From: CAZFHZ01 sp964519015
GTDB taxonomy: Bacteria > Blakebacterota > Blakebacteria > Blakebacterales > CAYUVJ01
Length of the DNA: 15,710 nucleotides
NCBI GenBank assembly: GCA_964519015.1
Contig: CAZFHZ010000076.1
Span: 1-15,710, forward strand
Direction: 5' to 3'
The notes beneath the pieces are model-generated. The model ran no database searches. It worked only from the letters and a program-made list of their open reading frames with translations, and was not told the origin of the DNA. This document shows positions 6,743 through 12,926 of this stretch, piece after piece. A program made the position numbers and the translations under genes. Numbering within the stretch: the stretch's first letter is position 1; every line of letters begins with the position of its first letter.

Positions 6743-8726
6743 TGGTCAGCACCTCCTCGATCTCGACGAAGAGTTGATCGTCTTCGAACAGGTTCTGCCG
6801 GATGGTGCCGGACGGGCAGGCGCCCACGCAGGTCCCGCACCCCTTGCAGAGGGCCTCATTGATGATCGCCTTCTTCTTCCCGGCATCGAAGGAGATCGCT
6901 CTGAAAGGGCAGAGCGGGAGGCACGACTTGCAACCGGAGCACTCCTCCTCGACGATGTAGGCCGTGTTCGGATCCTGCTCCATGATCCCGGCGTCGATGA
7001 GTGCCAGCGCCTGGGCAGCCGCCGCGCCCGCCTGGGCCACGGTGTCGGGGATGTCTTTAGGCCCCTGGCAGCAGCCCGCCAGGAAGATGCCGTCGGTGGC
7101 GGTGTCCACGGGGGCCAGCTTGGGATGCCGTTCCAGGAAGAATACTTCGCTGCCACAGCTGATGTTGAAGAGCCGCCGGACGTCCTGGGTGTCGGCGTGG
7201 GGTTCCAACCCGACCGAGAGCACCACCATGTCCACGGGGAGCCGGCGGACGAAGCCGGCCAGGGTGTCCTCGGCGCGGATGACGAGCTTCCCCTCCTCCT
7301 CGGGGACCATTGCCCAGTCACTGATCTCCGCCACCCGCCCGCGGATGAACTGCACCCCCTCCTCCAGGAGCCGGTCGTAGAACTCCTCGAAGCCCTTACC
7401 GGGAGTCCGCATGTCGATGTAGAAGTTGTAGATCTCCGCTCCGCTGTGCTCCTTCAGCAGGTGGGCCAGCTTGAGCGAGTACATGCAGCAGACCCGGGAG
7501 CACCACTTGTTGGTGTTCTGGTCCCTCGAGCCGACGCAGTGGATGATGCCGATCGATTCCGGGCGCCGCCCGTCGCGCAGGAGGATCTCCCCGCCGGTGG
7601 GTCCGGCGGCGTTCACCAGGCGCTCCACTTCCAGCGCCGTGTACACGTTGGGATAGATGCCGTAGCCGAACTGGGGTGACCTCAGCGGGTCGAAGACCTG
7701 GAAGCCCGTGGCCAGGATGATGGTACCTACCTCGATCTCTTCGAACGACTCGGTCTGGGAGAGATCGATGGCGCCGCGGTCGCAGGCCTCCAGGCAGGGG
7801 GCCGTGCATTTGCCGGTCTTCACCCGGATGCAGGTCTCAGGATCGATCACCACGACCTGCGGGGTCGCCTGGGGGAAGGGGATATAGACGGGCTTCCGCT
7901 TGCCCAGCCCCTGGTTGAACTCGTCCCGGAATTTCCCCTCCTTGTAGACGCATTGTTCGACACATTGCAGACATCCCACGCAGAGATCTTCGATGATATA
8001 CCGGGGCTTGTGTTTGACTTTGATTCGATAGTTGCCCACGAAGCCGGAGACCTCCACCACCTCCGAGTACGTCCATAACGTGATGTTCTCGTGCTTCTTG
8101 ACCGCCGACATCTTGGGCGTGAGGATGCACGCCGCGCAATCCAGGGTCGGGAAGGTCTTGTCGAACATGGCCATGTGCCCCCCGATGGTGGGGGAGCGCT
8201 CGACCAGATAGACCCTCTTCCCCGCGTTGGCCAGAGTCAGCGAAGTATGGATGCCGGCGATACCCCCTCCGACCACCAGTACGTCGGGATGGATGGGGAC
8301 CTGCTTCTTCTCCAGGGGCTGGTGCAAGGAGACCCGGCGGACGGCGGCCCGGCATTGCGCGATCGCCTTGCGGGTGGCACAAGCATGGTCAGTGTGGACC
8401 CAGGAGTTGTGTTCCCGGATGTTGACCATCTGGAAGAGGAAAGGATTCAGGCCGCCCAGCCGGGTAGCGCCCCGGAAGGTCTCCTCGTGCAGCAGGGGGG
8501 AACAGGAGGCCACCACGATGCGGTTCAAGCCGTGCTCGCGGATGTCCTGGGCGATCATCTCCTGCCCGGGGTCGGAACACATGTACTTATAGTCCCGTGA
8601 AACCACCACTCCCGGCATCTCGCCGATCCGATCGGCCACTTCCCGCACTGCGATGACCCCGGCGATGTTGGTCCCGCAGTGGCAGATGTAGAAGCCGATC
8701 CGGATCTCCTCGGATTCGATGTCCAC
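6735..8726 (-). CDS. hdrA: HdrA-type flavin/iron-sulfur bifurcating subunit
   Basis: With the GTG at 8726 the protein has 663 residues, close to the usual HdrA length. In order it has the N-terminal CHCGTNIAG motif (Cys15, Cys17), an FAD-binding GGGIAG motif near residues 153-158, a central ferredoxin-like CVGCLQCVEQC (Cys249-259), the family motif CVGSRDQN (Cys397) followed by WCSRVCCMYSLK, and two C-terminal [4Fe-4S] motifs (Cys596-606 and Cys627-637, both CxxCxxCxxxCP). In methanogens the HdrA flavin splits electron pairs between ferredoxin and HdrB. I chose the GTG at 8726 because AGGTGG sits 5 bases upstream; an in-frame GTG at 8735 is possible. The same frame stays open back to 9218, but that stretch overlaps hdrB antisense-free coding and looks non-coding. 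No partner is fused to it, and no in-frame TGA suggests selenocysteine. Confidence 0.94.
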   Translation of the reverse strand: MDIESEEIRIGFYICHCGTNIAGVIAVREVADRIGEMPGVVVSRDYKYMCSDPGQEMIAQDIREHGLNRIVVASCSPLLHEETFRGATRLGGLNPFLFQMVNIREHNSWVHTDHACATRKAIAQCRAAVRRVSLHQPLEKKQVPIHPDVLVVGGGIAGIHTSLTLANAGKRVYLVERSPTIGGHMAMFDKTFPTLDCAACILTPKMSAVKKHENITLWTYSEVVEVSGFVGNYRIKVKHKPRYIIEDLCVGCLQCVEQCVYKEGKFRDEFNQGLGKRKPVYIPFPQATPQVVVIDPETCIRVKTGKCTAPCLEACDRGAIDLSQTESFEEIEVGTIILATGFQVFDPLRSPQFGYGIYPNVYTALEVERLVNAAGPTGGEILLRDGRRPESIGIIHCVGSRDQNTNKWCSRVCCMYSLKLAHLLKEHSGAEIYNFYIDMRTPGKGFEEFYDRLLEEGVQFIRGRVAEISDWAMVPEEEGKLVIRAEDTLAGFVRRLPVDMVVLSVGLEPHADTQDVRRLFNISCGSEVFFLERHPKLAPVDTATDGIFLAGCCQGPKDIPDTVAQAGAAAAQALALIDAGIMEQDPNTAYIVEEECSGCKSCLPLCPFRAISFDAGKKKAIINEALCKGCGTCVGACPSGTIRQNLFEDDQLFVEIEEVLTSA

Positions 8727-8731
8727 GTCAT

Positions 8732-8737
8732 CCACCT
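8732..8737 (-). promoter_or_regulatory. Ribosome binding site that decides the hdrA start
   Basis: AGGTGG on the minus strand lies 5 bases before the GTG at 8726. The other in-frame GTG (8733-8735) falls inside this site, so the downstream GTG is preferred. Confidence 0.55.
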
Positions 8738-8794
8738 CTCTCGAAACCGTCCGGACGATCCGCCGTCCGGAAAACTGTCCCGTCTCCCCGCCTC

Positions 8795-9673
8795 TCAGGC
8801 GGGAACGATCACCCGCGCCCTCAATGCGGGCATGGCCGGAATGATGTTGCGTCCCAGGCCCAGCTGCCTCGCCGGGATGCCGAAGGCCAGTCCCATGAGC
8901 TGTGTGAAATAGACCACCGGAACGGTGGCGGTCTCGTACCGCTTGCCCAACCACTTCTTCTGGAAACCGTCCAGGTTGAACTGGCACAAGGGGCAGAGCG
9001 TGGTAATCAGGTCGGCACCCTGCCGGTGGGCCTCCTTCAGGATGAGGTGGGAAAGACGGCCTCCCACCTGGGTCAACGTGCCGGTCAGGCTGCCTCCGCA
9101 GCACTTCGTCTTGAGCGGGAAATGCACGTTCTCCGCCCCGATCGCTTCCATCAACCGATCGAGCGTTTCCGGGTAGTCCTGGTGGTCGAAGTGGGCATAG
9201 GGGCGGACGACCTGGCAACCGTAGTATGGGGCGACCTTCAATCCCTTCAGCGGCAGCGTGACCCGCTCCCGTACGGCGTCCAGTCCGATGTCGTTGACGA
9301 TGATGTCGAGCGGGTGGCGTATCCGGACCCGGCCTTGATACTCCAGGTCTACGGCCTCCAGCCCCCGGTGTACGGCCGCCCGCACGGATGGGTATTCCGC
9401 GATGTACCGCTGGGCTTTCACCAGTACCAGGTAGCAGGCGGCGCAGGGGGCCATCAGTTCCGCGTCGTACCGCTCGGCCAGGGCCAGGTTGCGCGCGGCC
9501 AGCGTGAAAGCCATCGATTCATCGACCGACATGTAGGTCGTGGCACCGCAGCAATTCCAGTCGGAGAGTTCCTCGATCTCCACGCCCAGATGGTCGAAGA
9601 CCGCCAGGAGCGATTCCTCGTAGGCCCGCCCCGTGCCCTTCAGCGAGCAACCCGGGAAGTAGGTGAATCTCAT
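8795..9673 (-). CDS. hdrB: HdrB-type subunit with two complete CCG (cysteine-rich) domains
   Basis: From ATG 9673 the protein has 292 residues, the normal HdrB size. Both CCG motifs are intact: Cys9, Cys41-Cys42, Cys77 and Cys80, then Cys153, Cys191-Cys192, Cys227 and Cys230. In methanogen HdrB these ten Cys bind two noncubane [4Fe-4S] clusters that cleave the CoM-S-S-CoB disulfide, so this protein keeps the whole active-site set. An ATG at 9691 would add six residues, but GAAGGA lies 9 bases before 9673 and nothing comparable precedes 9691. The gene begins 25 bases after the hdrC stop and ends 68 bases before hdrA. The natural substrate here is unknown; a disulfide or another two-electron acceptor is inferred. 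Confidence 0.94.
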   Translation of the reverse strand: MRFTYFPGCSLKGTGRAYEESLLAVFDHLGVEIEELSDWNCCGATTYMSVDESMAFTLAARNLALAERYDAELMAPCAACYLVLVKAQRYIAEYPSVRAAVHRGLEAVDLEYQGRVRIRHPLDIIVNDIGLDAVRERVTLPLKGLKVAPYYGCQVVRPYAHFDHQDYPETLDRLMEAIGAENVHFPLKTKCCGGSLTGTLTQVGGRLSHLILKEAHRQGADLITTLCPLCQFNLDGFQKKWLGKRYETATVPVVYFTQLMGLAFGIPARQLGLGRNIIPAMPALRARVIVPA

Positions 9674-9682
9674 CGGCAACCG

Positions 9683-9688
9683 TCCTTC
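9683..9688 (-). promoter_or_regulatory. Ribosome binding site that decides the hdrB start
   Basis: GAAGGA on the minus strand lies 9 bases before the ATG at 9673 and within the short extension from the ATG at 9691. It favours the shorter protein beginning MRFTYFPGC. Confidence 0.55.
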
Positions 9689-9698
9689 CATGCCGGGG

Positions 9699-10274
9699 CT
9701 AGTCGCCCCGGGCGGCGTCCAGCATCTTCCGCAGTTCGCGGGTCTGCCGGATCGATCCCTGCCGGAGGGAGAATCGGCCGGTGCGGATCAGGTTGAGGCC
9801 GAGCTTCCACATACCGAAGAGTTTCAGGATATTCGTGCGGAGCAGAAGCCGGATGGCCAGCCGAGTCTCAGAGGTCCGGCCCGAGGCGCGCACCATCCGG
9901 AAGAACTCCCGGGCCAGCACGGGGATGGGAAATCCGCGGGGGTAGAGGTTATCCCGGATGGCCCGCTGCTTCAGGGTGTACATGATGTCGGTGATGTGGA
10001 TGCCCTTGGGGCAGTCCACGGTGCAGGCGTAGCAGGAGGAGCAGAGCCAGATGGTATTGCTCTTCAGGACCTCGTCCTTGAAGCCGGCCCGGGTGAGGTA
10101 GATGATGCGCCGGGGGGTGTAGTCCATGTAGATGCTGAGCGGGCACACCCCGGAGCAGGTTCCACACTGGATGCAGTGCTCCAGTTTCTCCCCTCCCGGT
10201 TCCTTCTGGATCTCACCAGGGAAGGACCGGTCGCGCTCGGAATCGAACTTGATGGTCTCAAAGATGGCTGGCAT
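9699..10274 (-). CDS. hdrC: HdrC-type iron-sulfur subunit
   Basis: This 191-residue soluble protein carries two classic [4Fe-4S] motifs, Cys34/37/40/44 (CIQCGTCSGVCP) and Cys78/81/84/88 (CSSCYACTVDCP), followed by a basic helical C-terminal half. HdrC passes electrons from HdrA to the HdrB clusters. No membrane helix is present, so this is the cytoplasmic HdrABC type and not the HdrDE type. The ATG at 10274 has a perfect AGGAGG 8 bases upstream. It is the first gene of the seven-gene operon and lies next to the divergent control region. Confidence 0.93.
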   Translation of the reverse strand: MPAIFETIKFDSERDRSFPGEIQKEPGGEKLEHCIQCGTCSGVCPLSIYMDYTPRRIIYLTRAGFKDEVLKSNTIWLCSSCYACTVDCPKGIHITDIMYTLKQRAIRDNLYPRGFPIPVLAREFFRMVRASGRTSETRLAIRLLLRTNILKLFGMWKLGLNLIRTGRFSLRQGSIRQTRELRKMLDAARGD

Positions 10275-10292
10275 GTCTCGCCCCTCCTGAAA

Positions 10293-10308
10293 GACCCGTG
10301 GTCGGGTC
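10293..10308 (-). other. Small hairpin in the putative hdrC leader
   Basis: GACCCG (10293-10298) and CGGGTC (10303-10308) form a perfect 6-base-pair stem with a 4-base loop. It lies just upstream of the hdrC ribosome site, so it would sit in the mRNA leader. It could affect translation or mRNA stability; six base pairs in GC-rich DNA can also arise by chance. Confidence 0.3.
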
Positions 10309-10465
10309 CGGTGCCGGCGCGATCGATTTGGAACAATCGAGGAGCGGGCGCGGGACGCCGGGCAGCAGGGCGGGCGACGGTCCAGCCGGTTGGGTGGCAG
10401 AGTTCCCGCATCATCATTACTGCTCTTCGGGGCTCCCGTCCAGTGCTATCGCAAGCTACCGGCGG

Positions 10466-10492
10466 TTATTAGTGAAATATTTCACATGCGAA
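10466..10492 (-). promoter_or_regulatory. Candidate promoter of the hdr/mvh operon, with the palindrome as its spacer
   Basis: On the minus strand, TTCGCA (rc of 10487-10492) and TAATAA (rc of 10466-10471) flank a 15-base spacer that is almost wholly the 14-base palindrome. The boxes match consensus at about 4 of 6 positions each and the spacer is short, so the call is weak. Transcription would start near 10458 and leave a leader of about 185 bases before hdrC. A repressor bound here would block the polymerase. Confidence 0.35.
10472..10485. promoter_or_regulatory. Perfect palindromic operator, Rex-like (or Crp/Fnr-family)
   Basis: GTGAAATATTTCAC is a perfect 14-base palindrome and lies in the most AT-rich part of the region. 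It fits the core of the Rex operator (GTGAA-N4-TTCAC inside TTGTGAA-N4-TTCACAA); the outer bases here are TA and AT. It also fits the GTGA-N6-TCAC core of Crp-family sites. Rex senses the NADH/NAD+ ratio and often controls hydrogenase and fermentation genes, which suits this position. Which protein binds is inference. Confidence 0.6.
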
Positions 10493-10605
10493 CATACGGA
10501 TGCGATGGGCCAGGCCATACCGGGTGTTTTCCCTAGTCGCCAGTATCTTTCCTGATCCCGAGGTCATTGGTCTTCCGCGAGTAGTGAGACTTCATCAGGG
10601 TGTCA

Positions 10606-10634
10606 TTGGCATCGGTCTGTGGCGCCGGTACAAT
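10606..10634 (+). promoter_or_regulatory. Sigma-70-type promoter of the hydrolase-glpK-glpD operon
   Basis: TTGGCA (10606-10611), a 17-base spacer and TACAAT (10629-10634) each match the consensus boxes at 5 of 6 positions with ideal spacing. Transcription would start near 10641, leaving a very short leader that is mostly the ribosome site. This also supports the hydrolase start at 10656. Confidence 0.65.
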
Positions 10635-10640
10635 CCCGGC

Positions 10641-10646
10641 GGGAGG
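10641..10646 (+). promoter_or_regulatory. Ribosome binding site that decides the hydrolase start
   Basis: GGGAGG lies 9 bases before the ATG at 10656. It rules against longer versions of the frame that begin at 10500. Confidence 0.7.
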
Positions 10647-10655
10647 TGGACTGAT

Positions 10656-11420
10656 ATGACGAAGACCCTCTTCATGATCCACGGGATGTGGGGGCAGGGG
10701 GCGCACTGGTCGAAGTGGCGCGCCTACTTCGAGGCCCGGGGATGGCACTGCCTCACCCCCACGCTGCGCTACCACGATTCGGCCCCCGGTGCGCCGCCTC
10801 ACCCGGCCCTCGGCACCACCAGCCTGCGCGATTACGTCACCGACCTGGAGCGGGGCATCCGGGCGCTGGAGGAGCCACCGGTCGTCATCGGCCACTCTCT
10901 GGGAGGGCTGCTGGCCCAGCTGTTGGCCGCGCGCGGGCTGGGCCGGAGGACCGTCCTGCTCCACTCGGCCGCCCCGGCCGGGGTACTGGTCCTGAGCGGT
11001 TCGGTCATCCGCAGCTTCGCGAGCTGCCTGACCCGTTGGGGTTTCTGGCGCAAGCCCCACCTGGCGACCTTCAACGAGCTGGTCTTCTCCACCCTGCACC
11101 AGCTCCCCCCCGAGGAGCAGTGGGCGGTCTACCGTACCTTCGTCCCCGAATCGGGCCGGGTCATCTTCGAGAGCGGTCTCTCGCTCCTCGACCGGAGCCG
11201 GGCCTCCGAGGTGGACGCCGCGAAGGTGACGACCCCGATGCTCATCGTCACCGGGACGACCGACCGGATCGTGCCTCCTTCGGTCGTCCGCAAAGTGGCC
11301 GAGAAGTACCGGGCGGTGGCCGACTTCCGGGAGTTCCCGGGGCAGGCCCACTGGGTGCTGGGACAACCCGGATGGGAGCAGGTCGCGGAATCGGTCCTCG
11401 AATGGATCGAGCGGGAGTGA
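10656..11420 (+). CDS. Alpha/beta-fold serine hydrolase, possibly a glycerol-ester lipase or esterase
   Basis: This 254-residue protein has the alpha/beta-hydrolase plan: an oxyanion-strand motif MIHGMWG (residues 7-13), nucleophile elbow GHSLGG with Ser81, acid Asp203 in LIVTGTTDRIVPP and His232 in GQAHWV. The spacing fits a complete catalytic triad. A cap-like helical part lies at about residues 115-185. No signal peptide is present, so it is probably cytoplasmic. The stop is 3 bases before glpK and the gene carries the operon's promoter, which suggests that its product is handled by GlpK. A monoacylglycerol or glycerol-ester hydrolase is therefore attractive but inferred; the family covers many substrates. 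The start at 10656 is supported by the promoter, the ribosome site and the immediate start of the fold. Confidence 0.88.
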   Translation: MTKTLFMIHGMWGQGAHWSKWRAYFEARGWHCLTPTLRYHDSAPGAPPHPALGTTSLRDYVTDLERGIRALEEPPVVIGHSLGGLLAQLLAARGLGRRTVLLHSAAPAGVLVLSGSVIRSFASCLTRWGFWRKPHLATFNELVFSTLHQLPPEEQWAVYRTFVPESGRVIFESGLSLLDRSRASEVDAAKVTTPMLIVTGTTDRIVPPSVVRKVAEKYRAVADFREFPGQAHWVLGQPGWEQVAESVLEWIERE

Positions 11421-11423
11421 CCG

Positions 11424-12926
11424 ATGGGTGACCTCGTCCTGGCGCTCGACCAGGGGACCACCAGCTCGCGGGCCATCCTCTTCGACCATGACGGCGTGGT
11501 CGTCGCGACGGACCAGCGTGAGTTCACCCAACACTATCCCAGACCCGGCTGGGTGGAGCACGATCCCGAGGAGATCTGGTCGACCCAGGCGGAGGTAATG
11601 GCCGGGGTGCTGGCGCAGGCCGGTCACACCGCGGCCGAGCTCTCCGCGGTGGGCATCACCAACCAGCGGGAGACCACGGTGGTCTGGGACCGCCGCACGG
11701 GGGAGCCGGTGGCCCCGGCCATCGTATGGCAGGACCGCCGCACGGCTACCTTCTGCGATGAGTTGAAGGCGAGCGGTCTGGAGGAGACCGTGCGAAGCAA
11801 GACCGGTCTGCCGATCGATCCCTACTTCTCAGGGACCAAGCTGAACTGGCTCCTGGACAACGTGAAAGGGGTACGGGCCCGGGCCGAGCGGGGGGAACTG
11901 GCCTTCGGGACGGTGGACAGCTGGCTGGTCTGGAAGCTCACCGGGGGGGAGTGTCACCTCACCGACGTCTCGAACGCCTCCCGCACGCTCCTCTTCAACA
12001 TCCACGACCTGGCCTGGGATCCTGAGTTGCTCGACCGGCTGGGGATCCCGCCCGCCCTGTTGCCCGAGGTGCGCTCCTCCAGCGAGGTCTACGGGGAGAC
12101 CACCGGGGAGACGCTGGGTGCCCGGGTGCCGATCGCCGGCCTGGCCGGCGACCAGCAGGCGGCCCTCTTCGGGCAGGCCTGTCACCGGGTGGGGATGATT
12201 AAGAACACCTACGGGACCGGCGCCTTTCTGGTGCTCAACACCGGCCCGGAACCGGTCGTTTCCCGCTCCCACCTGATCACTACCGTCGCCTGGCGGACGC
12301 CCGCCGGAACGGCCTACGCGCTGGAGGGGAGCGTCTTCATCGCCGGTGCGGTGGTGCAGTGGCTGCGCGACGGGCTGGGCCTGATCCACGCCTCCTCGGA
12401 GATCGAGGCGCTCGCCCGCAGCGTCGAGGACAACGGCGGGGTCTACCTGGTGCCCGCCTTCGCCGGGCTGGGCGCCCCCCACTGGGACCCCTTCGCCCGG
12501 GGCACGATCGTCGGACTTACCCGCGGGAGCACGGCCGGGCACCTGGCCCGGTCCGCACTTGAGGCGATCGCCTTCCAGACCATGGATGTGCTGGAGGCGA
12601 TGCGGGCGGACAGTGGACTGGATTTGGAGGAACTGAGGGTGGACGGTGGGGCGGCCCGGAACGATCTGCTCATGCAGTTCCAGGCCGACATCTCGGGGGC
12701 GCGGGTGATCCGTCCGCGGGTGCTCGAAACCACCGCCCTGGGCGCCGCCTGCCTGGCCGGACTGGCGGTCGGCTTCTGGTCGGGTCCGGAGGAGATCGCC
12801 GCCCGGTGGCGGGTGGACCGGGTCTTCGAGCCGGCCATGGAGGCCGGACAGGCGCAGGAACTGCGCCATCAGTGGCGTCGCGCGGTCGCCCGCAGCCGGG
12901 AGTGGGCGGTCCGGGAGGAGGCGTGA
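11424..12926 (+). CDS. glpK: Glycerol kinase
   Basis: This 500-residue FGGY-family kinase would convert glycerol and ATP to sn-glycerol-3-phosphate in the cytoplasm. It follows the E. coli GlpK sequence over its whole length. Shared landmarks are LDQGTTSSRAILFDHDG at the N-terminus, PGWVEHDPEEIW, GITNQRETTVVWDR, IDPYFSGTKLNWLLD, NASRTLLFNIH, AGDQQAALFGQ, KNTYGTGAFL, FAGLGAPHWDPFARG and the C-terminal RVDGGAARNDLLMQFQ. The glycerol- and ATP-contact regions are complete. GGGAG in the end of the hydrolase gene lies 6 bases before the ATG. The stop TGA shares its last base with the glpD ATG. No glpF glycerol channel gene is present in this window. Confidence 0.97.
   Translation: MGDLVLALDQGTTSSRAILFDHDGVVVATDQREFTQHYPRPGWVEHDPEEIWSTQAEVMAGVLAQAGHTAAELSAVGITNQRETTVVWDRRTGEPVAPAIVWQDRRTATFCDELKASGLEETVRSKTGLPIDPYFSGTKLNWLLDNVKGVRARAERGELAFGTVDSWLVWKLTGGECHLTDVSNASRTLLFNIHDLAWDPELLDRLGIPPALLPEVRSSSEVYGETTGETLGARVPIAGLAGDQQAALFGQACHRVGMIKNTYGTGAFLVLNTGPEPVVSRSHLITTVAWRTPAGTAYALEGSVFIAGAVVQWLRDGLGLIHASSEIEALARSVEDNGGVYLVPAFAGLGAPHWDPFARGTIVGLTRGSTAGHLARSALEAIAFQTMDVLEAMRADSGLDLEELRVDGGAARNDLLMQFQADISGARVIRPRVLETTALGAACLAGLAVGFWSGPEEIAARWRVDRVFEPAMEAGQAQELRHQWRRAVARSREWAVREEA

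Larger units (their letters stand above)
10275..10655. other. Divergent control region between the hdr/mvh operon and the hydrolase-glp operon
   Basis: These 381 bases contain no credible gene. A frame from 10500 reads into the hydrolase gene but lacks a ribosome site. From left to right the region holds the hdrC ribosome site, a small hairpin (GACCCG/CGGGTC, 10293-10308), a GC-rich stretch without clear structure to about 10440, an AT-rich island with a perfect palindrome (10472-10485), and a strong rightward promoter (10606-10634). The octamer GTCATTGG occurs twice, at 10563-10570 and 10602-10609, the second overlapping the -35 box. Confidence 0.7.

Noticed and set aside
8727..9218. N-terminal extension of the hdrA frame into hdrB
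   Set aside because: It overlaps the conserved second CCG domain of hdrB in another frame, has no HdrA-like sequence, and a ribosome site supports the GTG at 8726.
10500..10655. A 52-codon extension of the hydrolase gene
   Set aside because: It contains the strong promoter at 10606-10634 and has no ribosome site.
12806..12925. A 40-codon N-terminal extension of glpD
   Set aside because: It lies within glpK, is Gly/Pro-rich noise, and the ATG at 12926 has a strong ribosome site and the normal GlpD start.
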